Positions 1-7,615 of a DNA stretch of 64,000 bases are shown here, in pieces (the first letter of the stretch is position 1; each line of letters starts with the position of its first letter). The stretch lies in NCBI GenBank assembly GCA_963800415.1, contig CAWDBS010000050.1, forward strand, positions 81,961 through 145,960, read 5' to 3'. Below the pieces are notes generated by a model, which had not been told where the DNA came from, ran no database searches, and saw nothing but the letters and a program-made list of their open reading frames with translations. Source of the stretch: Palsa-504 sp963800415 (GTDB lineage: Bacteria > Actinomycetota > Actinomycetes > Streptosporangiales > Streptosporangiaceae). The position numbers were made by a program, and so were the translations under genes.

Positions 1-1
1 G

Positions 2-619
2 GCGCTGCGCCCGGGGCAGGTCCGGGACGCGACCGCGGTCGCGCTGGCCGCGATGGTGGCCGAGGCGGGCGGCGAGCCGGTCCAGGGCGGCATCGTGCCC
101 GACGACGCCGGCGCCCTGGAGGCGGCGCTGCGTGCCGCGCTGCCGGCCAGCGACCTGATCGTGATCTCGGCGGGCTCGTCGGTCGGGGCGCGCGACGAGA
201 CGGCCGGCGTGGTGCGCCGCCTCGGGACGATCTGGTGCCACGGCATCGCCATCCGTCCCGGCAAGCCCACGCTGCTGGCCGAGTGCGATGGCGTCCCGGT
301 GATCGGGCTGCCCGGCAACCCCCGGTCCGCCCTAGTCGTCTTCCGGCTGCTCGGGACCCCGCTGGTGCGCCTGGTCGGCGGCTGCACCATGCCGCCGCCC
401 GAGCCCACCGTGCGGGCCCGGCTCGCGCGCGACCTGCCGTCGGCGGCGGGCCGCCTGGATGTCGTCCAGGTCCAGGTCGCCGGCGGCGTGGCCACGCCCG
501 TGTTCGGGCTCTCCGCGCTGCTGTCCGTGCTCACCGCCGCCGACGGGTATGTCATCATTCCCGAAGAGGCCACGGGGCTCGACGCGGGTACCGAGGTCCA
601 GGTCACCGTCTACCGCTGA
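2..619 (+). CDS. moeA: Molybdopterin molybdenumtransferase MoeA, C-terminal part (gene starts before the window)
   Basis: MoeA inserts molybdate into adenylated molybdopterin, the last step of molybdenum cofactor synthesis in the cytoplasm. The reading frame is open from base 2, and the first visible residues (LRPGQVRDATAVALAAMV) already read as MoeA, so the gene begins upstream. Visible motifs are a glycine/serine loop SAGSSVGARDE, corresponding to the family's TGGVSVG...D loop, and GLPGNPRSAL, the conserved GxPGNP of the MogA-like domain. A C-terminal beta domain of about 75 residues follows. It ends at TGA 617-619 inside a 15-bp tandem array in which the next two units also carry an in-frame TGA. 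A second, fused moeA follows, so the pair forms a molybdenum-cofactor block. Confidence 0.9.
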   Translation, partial: ALRPGQVRDATAVALAAMVAEAGGEPVQGGIVPDDAGALEAALRAALPASDLIVISAGSSVGARDETAGVVRRLGTIWCHGIAIRPGKPTLLAECDGVPVIGLPGNPRSALVVFRLLGTPLVRLVGGCTMPPPEPTVRARLARDLPSAAGRLDVVQVQVAGGVATPVFGLSALLSVLTAADGYVIIPEEATGLDAGTEVQVTVYR

Positions 620-727
620 GCCGTCTACCGCTGAGCCGTCTACCGCTGAGCCGTCTACCGCCGAGCGATCTGCCACAGTGCCGTCTGCCACAGAGCCGTC
701 TACTGTTGAGCCATCTACTGCTGGGGA
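608..727 (+). repeat. 15-bp tandem array bridging two moeA genes
   Basis: About eight head-to-tail 15-bp units derive from GTCTACCGCTGAGCC. The first three are identical (608-622, 623-637, 638-652) and the later ones progressively diverge, up to ATCTACTGCTGGG near 713. Because 15 is a multiple of three, the first three units each present a TGA in the frame of the upstream moeA. The last unit grades into the GGGGAGG that serves as ribosome-binding site for the downstream gene. It looks like duplication of the last codons of moeA followed by drift. Confidence 0.9.
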
Positions 728-731
728 GGCC

Positions 732-2114
732 ATGGCGGACAGCCCGTTCATCCGCGACGTCCCGGCGTCCCGCGCGCACCAGGCCTGGCGGGGCGCACGT
801 GAAGCCGCGGGCTGCCCGGCCCGGATCCCGGCCGTGCGGGTGCCGGTCGGGCAGGCGGCCGGCCTGGTCACCGCCGGGCCGGTGTGGGCCGTCCGCTCGT
901 CACCGCCGTTCGACGCGGCCGGCATGGACGGGATCGCGGTGCGCGCCGCGGACACCCTCGGCGCGAGCGAGACCACCCCCGTCTGCCTGCCGGCGGACGC
1001 CTACGACGTGGTGGACACCGGCGACCCGATGCCCGGCGACCGGGACGCGGTGGTGATGCGCGAGCACGTCCACTACCAGGGGGACACCGCCGAGATACGC
1101 GCTGCCGTGCCGCCCTACCAGCACGTCCGCTCGATCGGCGAGGACGTCAGCGCGGGGGAGCTGCTGCTGCCCGAGGGGCACCGGCTGCGGGCCGCCGACG
1201 TCGCGGCCGCCGCCGCGGCGGGCGCGACGCACCTGCTCGTCCGGCGCCGCCCGGTGGTCACGATCCTGCCGACCGGGGACGAGGTGCGTCCCATCGGCGA
1301 GCGGACCGGCGCCGGGGAGATCACCGACACCAACTCGCTGATGCTCGCCACCCAGGCCCGCGAGGCGGGCTGCGAGGCGCACTGCCTGCCGATCGAGCCG
1401 GACGACCCGGAGCGCATCGCGGCCGCGGTCAAGGCCGCGGTCACCGGCTGCGACCTGCTGATCATCGTGGCCGGCTCCAGCGCCGGACGCGACGACTACA
1501 CCGCCCGGGTGGTAGCCGAGCACGGCACGCTCGCCGTCCACGGCGTCGCCGTCCGGCCCGGCCACCCGGTGGTGCTCGGCGCGGTCGGCGGCACCCCGGT
1601 GCTTGGCGCGCCCGGCTATCCCGTGTCGGCCGCGCTGACCTTCGACATCTTCGCCGAGCCGCTGCTCGCCGAGCTAATGGGCGCGCCGCCCCGCAGGCGC
1701 CCGCGCGCCACCGCCCGGCTGGCCCGCAAGCTTGCCTCCCCGCTCGGCCTGGACGACTGGGTGCGGGTCCGGCTCGGGGTGGTGGGCGGGACCATGGTCG
1801 CCACCCCGCTGCCGCGCGGCGCCGGCGTGCTGACCTCGCTGGTGCGCGCCGACGGGCTGCTGGTCGTCCCGGCCGGGCTCGAGGGCCATCACGCGGGGGA
1901 GCAGGTCGGCATCGAGCTGCTGCGCGGCATCGACGAGATCGCCGGCACGATCGTGGCCATCGGCTCGCACGACCTGGTCCTCGACCTGGCCGCCTCCGCG
2001 CTGCGCGCCGGGGATCCCAACCTCACGCTCGCCTCGTCCAACGTCGGTTCCCTCGGCGGGCTGGTGGCGCTGCGCGACGGGCTGTGCCACCTGGCCGGGC
2101 TCGCACCTGCTTGA
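732..2114 (+). CDS. moeA: MoeA-like protein fused to a substrate-binding domain, N-terminal MoeA portion (frame broken at the end)
   Basis: The chosen start is ATG 732, 3 bases after GGGGAGG; the frame is open further upstream but only through the repeat array. The 460 residues have the full MoeA architecture: SPPFDAAGMDGIAV (MoeA domain I signature), LPTGDEVRPIG, TDTNSL, VAGSSAGRDDYT and GAPGYPVSAAL. After the MoeA part the protein enters a second domain (EIAGTIVAIGSHDLVLDLAA), the start of the periplasmic-binding-protein-like domain found in MoeA/LysR-substrate-domain fusions. That domain should continue CHLAG-SHLLDP, but an extra G in the GGG at 2097-2099 shifts the frame and gives a premature TGA at 2112-2114. 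The rest lies in the next feature. The whole fusion would be about 637 residues. Confidence 0.85.
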   Translation: MADSPFIRDVPASRAHQAWRGAREAAGCPARIPAVRVPVGQAAGLVTAGPVWAVRSSPPFDAAGMDGIAVRAADTLGASETTPVCLPADAYDVVDTGDPMPGDRDAVVMREHVHYQGDTAEIRAAVPPYQHVRSIGEDVSAGELLLPEGHRLRAADVAAAAAAGATHLLVRRRPVVTILPTGDEVRPIGERTGAGEITDTNSLMLATQAREAGCEAHCLPIEPDDPERIAAAVKAAVTGCDLLIIVAGSSAGRDDYTARVVAEHGTLAVHGVAVRPGHPVVLGAVGGTPVLGAPGYPVSAALTFDIFAEPLLAELMGAPPRRRPRATARLARKLASPLGLDDWVRVRLGVVGGTMVATPLPRGAGVLTSLVRADGLLVVPAGLEGHHAGEQVGIELLRGIDEIAGTIVAIGSHDLVLDLAASALRAGDPNLTLASSNVGSLGGLVALRDGLCHLAGLAPA

Positions 2115-2643
2115 TCCGGCCACCGGCGAGTACACCCTGCCCTACCTCAACCGCGTCCTCGGCGGCGCCGACGTATCCGTGGTCCGGCTGGTGCACCGCG
2201 ACCAGGGCCTGATCGTCGCGCCCGGCAATCCCCGCGGGCTCAACGGGATCGGCGACCTGGCCCGGGCCGGCGTCCGCTACGTCAGCCGGCAGCGCGGCGC
2301 GGGCACCCGCGTCCTGCTCGACTTCGAGCTGGGGCGGCTCGGCGTCAGCCCGGACGACATCGACGGCTACGCCCGGGAGGAGCCCACCCACCTGGCGGTG
2401 GCCGCCGCCGTCGCGGCGGGCCGCGCCGACGCGGGCCTGGGCGTCATGGCCGCCGCCCGCGCGTTCGGCCTGGACTTCGTGCCGGTCACCCAGGAGCCCT
2501 ACGACCTGGTGGTGGCGGCCGAGGCGATGGACAGCCCGCTGCTGGCGCCGCTGTGGTCGCTGCTGCGGTCCGACCGGTTCCAGGCGGCCGTCACCGAACT
2601 CGGCGGCTACGCCACCACGGAGATGGGCCGCCGCCTCCGCTGA
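2113..2643 (+). pseudogene. moeA: Continuation of the MoeA-substrate-binding-domain fusion in the shifted frame
   Basis: This frame continues the protein of 732-2114 after the +1 shift: from 2098 it reads GSHLLDPATGEYTLPYLN, then HRDQGLIVAPGNPRGL and GVRYVSRQRGAGTRVLLDFEL. These are the signatures of the C-terminal type-2 periplasmic-binding-like domain of MoeA fusions, proposed to sense molybdate or tungstate. It has no ribosome-binding site or plausible start of its own; the first GTG at 2179 already lies inside the domain. It is therefore part of one gene interrupted by an indel. Whether the shift is a true mutation or a base-calling error cannot be decided from one sequence. Confidence 0.8.
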
Positions 2644-2872
2644 CGCCGCCGGGCAGGGTGCCACGTTCTACTTCACGCTCTAGCGAGCCGGGTCGCCCGG
2701 CCGCGCGGCCAGGCCCGGCGAGCGTCGAGCGCTCGACGTAGAAGGTGAAATCCACGACCGCGCCGACGTCAGCCTGCGCTGACGCCTTTGTCTGGGACTA
2801 GGTCAACCACGTCATTCTTCATCATGATGCGTTGATGCATAGGTCGATCACCGGTAACACAGAATCCGGGCC

Positions 2873-2923
2873 ATCCGTTCCCGCGCCGCCACGGACCTGG
2901 CTCGCGGCGGCGCGGGAACGGAT
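2873..2923 (-). terminator. Perfect 18-bp inverted repeat, terminator-like
   Basis: The arms 2873-2890 and 2906-2923 are perfectly complementary over 18 bases with a 15-base loop. The structure starts 5 bases past the stop of the minus-strand coiled-coil gene. No T-run follows, as is usual for actinobacterial terminators. Upstream on the plus side, 2644-2872 holds no convincing gene. Confidence 0.7.
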
Positions 2924-2928
2924 AAACG

Positions 2929-3768
2929 TCAGTCCGGGCCTGCCGAACCGGCAGACCGCGGCTGCTCGGGAGGCTCGGGCGGGTGCGGCGGCGGGGCGGG
3001 GCGCGAGGCCTGCTCGCGGGCCAGGTTCAGGAACCGCTCGGCCCGGCTCACCAGCTGGTCCGCCCGCTCCCTGAACTGGTCGAACCGCTGGAAGACCTGA
3101 CCAACCCGGTCCGGCGTCCAGACGGGCGGCTCCGGCGGCTCCGGCGGCCTGGGAGGCTCCGGGCCGGGGCCGTCCCAGCGACCCCGGTGGTAGTGCAGCT
3201 GGCGCGCCCGGCGGCGCGGCCACCCGCTCACGTCCGCGGCGTCGCTCTCGGCCTGGCAGGCCTGCTCCTCGGCCTCGTCGGCTTCCTCGGAGGCCTGGTC
3301 GGCGGCTTCCTGCGCCCGCTCGGCCTCCCGCTCGGCCCGGTCGGCCCGGCGCTGCGCCTCCTCGGCCGCGGCCCGGGCCTGGGCGGCCCGCTCCTGCGCC
3401 TGCGCCTGGTCGGCGGCGTCGGCCCAGTCGCGGGTCAGGTTGGCGGCTTCGGCCGCCATGTCGGCGGCGTCGTGTGCCACCATGGCCGCCTCGTCGGCCC
3501 GTTCGGCCCGCTCCTGGGCCCGGTCGGCCCGCTCCTGCGCGTCCTCGGCCCGCTCCTGCACGTTCTCGGCCCGCTGCCGCGCCTGCTCCATGCGCTCCCG
3601 GGCCAGGTCCGCGCGCTCCTGCTCCATGCGCTCCCGCTCGCCGAACCCGTCCTCGCTGTCGGCTTCGGAGTGCTCGCGCTCGACCGCGTGCCTGGCCACG
3701 CTATAGGGTTCGCCGGTCTCGGCCATCCGCTGGCGGGTGGCGGCCTTCTGCGCCTTGTTCTGCGTCAT
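2929..3768 (-). CDS. Alanine/glutamate-rich coiled-coil protein of unknown function
   Basis: I chose the ATG at 3768 (MTQNKAQKAATRQRM), preceded by GGGAAGAA; the frame is open 14 residues further. The 279-residue protein has a basic N-terminus with TRQRMAETGEPYSVARHAVE, a segment recurring at the N-termini of assorted actinobacterial proteins. Residues about 35-180 are nearly uninterrupted heptad-like A/E/R/Q repeats (ERADRAQERAERADEA), a very long predicted coiled coil. A proline-rich tail with PPRPPEPPEPP follows, then a second short helix and another proline-rich end. No enzyme motif, signal peptide or membrane segment is visible. A structural or scaffold role is only inference. It is transcribed divergently from the arsR-amidohydrolase pair. 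Confidence 0.7.
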   Translation of the reverse strand: MTQNKAQKAATRQRMAETGEPYSVARHAVEREHSEADSEDGFGERERMEQERADLARERMEQARQRAENVQERAEDAQERADRAQERAERADEAAMVAHDAADMAAEAANLTRDWADAADQAQAQERAAQARAAAEEAQRRADRAEREAERAQEAADQASEEADEAEEQACQAESDAADVSGWPRRRARQLHYHRGRWDGPGPEPPRPPEPPEPPVWTPDRVGQVFQRFDQFRERADQLVSRAERFLNLAREQASRPAPPPHPPEPPEQPRSAGSAGPD

Positions 3769-4192
3769 GATCATTTCTTCCCGGCGGGTCGGCCCGCGTC
3801 TGCCCGCCATGGATGGATGGCATGACCAGAAAGGGCCGCCCTGGTATATGGCGCGACCATGACATGCCCGCGAGTCGTGGACCCTTGTCCTCGTCGCCAG
3901 CGCCGGCGCGGGCCGTCGGTGGCTCGGAAGCGGGCAGGCGGTGCGCTGCCACTACTAGGCAGCGTACCCAGCCGTATCGCCGCCGGCAATGCGGGAAACC
4001 CCACCATTCGCGGGCGGCAGACCTGGAGTCGTGAGCCTCGGCACGCTAGCCCGCGAGCGGCACCCCGGGACCCACGGACGAACCGAGGGCACGGCAACGT
4101 ACAAGGCCATCCTGGCAGTCGTCAAGGTTGATCAGATGATCAGCTTTTGGGGTGGGTGCGCATGGTGCGCCCGGTTGTGGAATCCTGATGCG
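3769..4192. other. Divergent intergenic region between the coiled-coil gene and arsR
   Basis: About 420 bases without a convincing gene. Near 4130-4144 there are two overlapping TGATCA palindromes (TTGATCAGATGATCAGC), a symmetrical site of the kind ArsR repressors bind, ending about 50 bases before the preferred arsR start. Short frames in the region have no homology I recognise. Confidence 0.4.
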
Positions 4193-4537
4193 GTGCATCT
4201 GCTGCCCGCGGACCGTTCCGATCACCGGGTCATCGACGCCGAGCGGATCTGCCAGGCCATCGCGGCCCTGGATAGCCCCGAGGCGATCGCGGCCCGGGCC
4301 CGGCAGTTCGCCGTGCTCGCCGATCCCACCCGGCTCACGCTGCTGACCTGCATCAGGGCCGCCGGCCCGATCAGCGTCTCGGACCTGGCCGCGGCGACCG
4401 GGATCAACGACGCCACGGTGTCCCAAACGCTGCGCTACCTGCGTGCCAGCCAGACGGTCATCGCCGAGCGCCAGGGCCGGGTCGTCCGCTACCGGCTCGC
4501 CAGCAGCCCGGTCACGGCGCTGCTGGCCGGCCAGTAG
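4193..4537 (+). CDS. ArsR/SmtB-family winged-helix transcriptional repressor
   Basis: A small metal- or signal-responsive repressor. The winged helix-turn-helix spans VLADPTRLTLLTCIRAAGPISVSDLAAATGINDATVSQTLRYLRASQTVIAERQGRVVRYRLAS, the classic ArsR core, with recognition helix NDATVSQTLRYL. GTG 4193 gives 114 residues, a normal family length. ATG 4136 is an alternative that adds a cysteine-containing leader (GCAWCARLW). No ArsR Cys-box (ELCVCDL) is present, so the ligand is unknown; the histidines and acidic residues near the N-terminus (HLLPADRSDH) might contribute. The amidohydrolase starts 15 bases after its stop and is probably co-transcribed and autoregulated. Confidence 0.82.
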   Translation: MHLLPADRSDHRVIDAERICQAIAALDSPEAIAARARQFAVLADPTRLTLLTCIRAAGPISVSDLAAATGINDATVSQTLRYLRASQTVIAERQGRVVRYRLASSPVTALLAGQ

Positions 4538-4551
4538 GCCCGGGACGCGCC

Positions 4552-6201
4552 GTGACCGACCTGGTGCTGGTCAACGCCAACGTGCTGACCATGGACCCGG
4601 ACCGCCCGCAGGCCTCGGCGGTGGCCGTGACGGGCGGCCGGATCGAGGCGCTGGACGCGGACCCGGCCGGCCCGGAACGGGTCGTCGACCTGCGCGGCGC
4701 GACCGTGCTGCCCGGGTTCCACGACGCGCACAACCACATGATCGGGTTCGGCATGTCGCTGGCCGAGGTCGACCTGCGCGCGTCCGCGGCCGCCACCCTC
4801 GACGAGCTGTACGCGGCGATCGCCCGCCGGGCCGAGGCGACGGCGCCGGGGGAGTGGGTGGTCGGCTCCGGCTACGACCAGAACAAGCTCGGCGGCCACC
4901 CGCACCGGGACGCCCTGGACCGGGCCGCGCCCGGGCGCCGGGTCTGGCTGCGGCACACCTCGGGGCACATGTGCGTGGTGAACAGCCTGGTCCTGGCCGA
5001 CCTCGGGCTGGACGCGGCCGCCACCGAGCTGCCCGGCGGCCGGGTCGCCACCGACCCGGACGGCCGTCCCACCGGCCTGCTCGAGGAGCGCGCCCAGCTG
5101 CTGGTGGGCAGCCTGGTCTACCCCTACCCGCTGGCCGAGCTGACCGACGCGATCGCCCGGGCCGCCGAACAGTACCTGAAGGAAGGCGTCACCAGCTGCA
5201 CCAAGGCCGGCATCGGCGGCGGCTGGGTCGCGCACAGCCCGGCCGAGCTCGCCGCCTACACCGCGGCCCGGGATCAGGGCCGGCTCGGCGTCCGGGTCGA
5301 GCTGATGACGGCCGGAGAGGTGCTGCACCCGCTCGGCGCGCACGCCGGCGACGGCCTGGTGGCCGGGCTCGACCTGGGCATCAGGACGGGTTTCGGCGAC
5401 GACTGGCTCCGGCTCGGCGCGGTGAAGATCTTCGCCGACGGATCCCTGGTCGGCCGGACCGCCGCCGTGCACGATGCCTACGCCGCCGACGGGGCCGGAG
5501 CTGCGGCGGGCCGCGGCTACCTGCAGGCCGACGCGGCCGAGCTGCAGGCCGCGATCATCGCCGCGCACCGCTCCGGCTGGCAGGTCGCCACCCACGCGAT
5601 CGGCGACCTGGCCATCGACGTGGTGCTTGATGCCTACGCCCGCGCGCTGGCCCAGTACCCGCGGCGCGACCCGCGGCACCGCATCGAGCACTTCGCCGTG
5701 GTCCAGCCCCGGCAGGTGGCCCGGGCCGCCGCGCTGGGCGTGATCGCCGTGCCGCAGGGCCGCTTCGCCACCGAGCTCGGCGACGGCATGCTCGCCGCGG
5801 TCGGCCCGGACCGGCACGACTGGCTGTACCGGCAGCGGTCCCTGCTGGCGGCGGGCATGGTGCTGCCGGGCAGCTCCGACCGGCCGGTGGTGGCCGGGGC
5901 GCCGCTGCTCGGCATCGCCGACATGGTGACCCGGCGCACCGGCTCCGGCGCGCCGTTCAACCCGGCCGAGGCCATCACCGCCGAGCAGGCGCTGCGCGCC
6001 TGGACCTGGGGATCGGCCTACGCCAGCCGCCAGGAGCACGTCAAGGGCTCGATCGCCCCGGGCATGCTGGCCGACCTGGTGGTGCTGTCCGAGGACCCCA
6101 CCGCCGTCAGCCCGGAGCGCATCGCCGGCCTGACCGTGCTCGCCACCATCGTGGGCGGCCAGCCTCGCTACGATGCCGGCGCCTTCGACGGCCTCAGCTA
6201 G
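4552..6201 (+). CDS. YtcJ-like metal-dependent amidohydrolase (Amidohydro_3)
   Basis: The 549-residue protein is a cytoplasmic hydrolase of the amidohydrolase superfamily, YtcJ/Amidohydro_3 branch; the substrate is unknown. The GTG start at 4552 follows the arsR stop by 14 bases. Visible motifs are GFHDAHNHM with the metal-binding HxH at residues 60-62, THAIGDLAIDVVLDAY near residue 348, HRIEHF near 377, and SSDRPVV with the conserved aspartate near 443. Together these complete the expected HxH...H...H...D metal site. The C-terminal segment KGSIAPGMLADLVVLSEDP is the usual beta-sandwich closure. Pairing with an ArsR regulator suggests induction by substrate or metal (inference). Confidence 0.88.
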   Translation: MTDLVLVNANVLTMDPDRPQASAVAVTGGRIEALDADPAGPERVVDLRGATVLPGFHDAHNHMIGFGMSLAEVDLRASAAATLDELYAAIARRAEATAPGEWVVGSGYDQNKLGGHPHRDALDRAAPGRRVWLRHTSGHMCVVNSLVLADLGLDAAATELPGGRVATDPDGRPTGLLEERAQLLVGSLVYPYPLAELTDAIARAAEQYLKEGVTSCTKAGIGGGWVAHSPAELAAYTAARDQGRLGVRVELMTAGEVLHPLGAHAGDGLVAGLDLGIRTGFGDDWLRLGAVKIFADGSLVGRTAAVHDAYAADGAGAAAGRGYLQADAAELQAAIIAAHRSGWQVATHAIGDLAIDVVLDAYARALAQYPRRDPRHRIEHFAVVQPRQVARAAALGVIAVPQGRFATELGDGMLAAVGPDRHDWLYRQRSLLAAGMVLPGSSDRPVVAGAPLLGIADMVTRRTGSGAPFNPAEAITAEQALRAWTWGSAYASRQEHVKGSIAPGMLADLVVLSEDPTAVSPERIAGLTVLATIVGGQPRYDAGAFDGLS

Positions 6202-6273
6202 GGCCCGCCTCAGCCAGCGCCGGAGCTACAAGCCCCCGCAACCGCCGGCAAAGCGGCTGCGAGACTAAAAGAC

Positions 6274-6939
6274 GTGGATGAGAAGTCGCTCGCCGCGGTG
6301 ACGGAGGCGGCCGGGGGCAGCAGCGCCGCGCTGGCCGCCGCGGCGGCCTGGGCCCGCAGCGATCCGGGCTCCTGCGCGGTCGTGCTCGTGGAGGGCATGA
6401 GCGACCAGGCCGCGCTGGAGACCCTGGCCGGCCGCCACGGCCGTGACCTGCGCGGCGAGGGCGTCTTCGTGGTGCCGATGGGCGGCGCGACCAACATCGG
6501 GCACTTCCTCGGGTTTTTCGGCCCGCGGGGGTTCGGCGTCCGGCTGGCGGGCCTGTGCGACGAGGGGGAGGAGAGCGACTTCCGGCGCGGCCTGGACCGG
6601 GCCGGCCTGAACCCGGCCGGCGTGGACCGGGGCGCCCTGGACCGGATCAGCCTGGCCAGGCTGGGATTCTTCGTCTGCGTCGCCGACCTGGAGGACGAGC
6701 TGATCCGCTCGCTCGGCGTCGGCCGGGTGGAGGAGCTGATCGAGGCGGAGGGCGAGCTTGGGCCGCTGCAGACCTTCACCAGGCAGCCCGCTCAGCGGAA
6801 CCGGCCCCGCGAGCAGCAGCTGCGCCGCTTCATGGGCACCCGTTCCGGCCGCAAGATCCGCTACGGTCGCGTGCTCGCCGCGGCGCTCGACCTCACCCGG
6901 GTGCCCGGGCCGCTGGCCGGCGTGCTGTCCCGGGTCTGA
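6274..6939 (+). CDS. Stand-alone TOPRIM-domain protein (OLD-nuclease-like)
   Basis: The 221-residue protein carries a TOPRIM-like fold: VVLVEGMSDQAALETLA with the conserved glutamate at residue 40, VVPMGGATNIGHFL, and LCDEGEE with Asp96 and following acidic residues. It resembles the TOPRIM half of OLD-family nucleases, but no ABC-type ATPase domain is present here or in a neighbour. A C-terminal region rich in arginine (NRPREQQLRRFMGTRSGRKIRYGRV) could contact nucleic acid. The GTG start at 6274 has no clear ribosome-binding site, so a leaderless transcript is possible. Nuclease activity is inference from the fold. It is convergent with the HAD gene downstream. Confidence 0.72.
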   Translation: MDEKSLAAVTEAAGGSSAALAAAAAWARSDPGSCAVVLVEGMSDQAALETLAGRHGRDLRGEGVFVVPMGGATNIGHFLGFFGPRGFGVRLAGLCDEGEESDFRRGLDRAGLNPAGVDRGALDRISLARLGFFVCVADLEDELIRSLGVGRVEELIEAEGELGPLQTFTRQPAQRNRPREQQLRRFMGTRSGRKIRYGRVLAAALDLTRVPGPLAGVLSRV

Positions 6940-6943
6940 GCCG

Positions 6944-7615
6944 TCACGGGTCCAGGGCCAGCAGTTTGCCGGCCACCTCGGTCAGGTCGTCGCCCACCAC
7001 GTCGGGCGGCTCGAACGGCGCGCCGTAGCCGCCGGACTTGCGGCTCACCCAGCCGGTAGTCAGCCCGGCCCGCTTGGCGCCGTGGCAATCCCAGTCGTGC
7101 GCCGTGACCAGCGCCATCCGCTGCGGCGGGACGTCCAGCACCTCCGCGGCGTACAGGTATACCACGACGGCTGGCTTCCACCGGTAGACCTCGCCGACCG
7201 AGACCACCCGGTCCACCAGATGCCCGAGCCCGGTGCGGTTGATGAACGCCAAGGTGAGCGACGCGGACCCGTTCGTCAGGCAGGCCACGCGCGCGCCGGC
7301 GTCGGTGAGGGCGGTCATCGCGGGCAGCGCGTCGGGGAAGGCCGGCAGGTCGCCGAACGCCGCCATGACCTGCGCCACCTGCTCGTCGCTGACCGTATAG
7401 CTGGTGAGCCCGCGCAGCGCGGCCTCGGCGACGTCGGTGAACGGCGCGAAGTCCCCGGTCGCGGACAACGCCATGCCGTCCCGCAGCGTACGGGTGTACC
7501 AGGCCTCGAGCAGATGCGGAGGCTGGCCGATCTGGGTGAGCCGCTCGCGCAGCGGCTCCAGTGACATGAGCGTATCGATGACGTCAAAGGCGACCACGGC
7601 CGGGCGGTGTGTCAT
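6944..7615 (-). CDS. HAD-superfamily hydrolase, haloacid-dehalogenase (type II) like
   Basis: The 223-residue cytoplasmic protein has the HAD signatures: nucleophile motif AFDVIDTLMSLEPL (Asp11), motif II CLTNGSAS, the lysine in VYRWKPAVVVY, and acidic motif AHDWDCHGAKRAG. The spacing and GYGAPFEPPDVV tail match the 2-haloacid dehalogenase-like branch. The usual FDxYGTL is here FDVIDTL, so the exact substrate class is uncertain. The start overlaps the stop of the flavoprotein gene by 4 bases, so the two are translationally coupled on the minus strand. Confidence 0.85.
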   Translation of the reverse strand: MTHRPAVVAFDVIDTLMSLEPLRERLTQIGQPPHLLEAWYTRTLRDGMALSATGDFAPFTDVAEAALRGLTSYTVSDEQVAQVMAAFGDLPAFPDALPAMTALTDAGARVACLTNGSASLTLAFINRTGLGHLVDRVVSVGEVYRWKPAVVVYLYAAEVLDVPPQRMALVTAHDWDCHGAKRAGLTTGWVSRKSGGYGAPFEPPDVVGDDLTEVAGKLLALDP

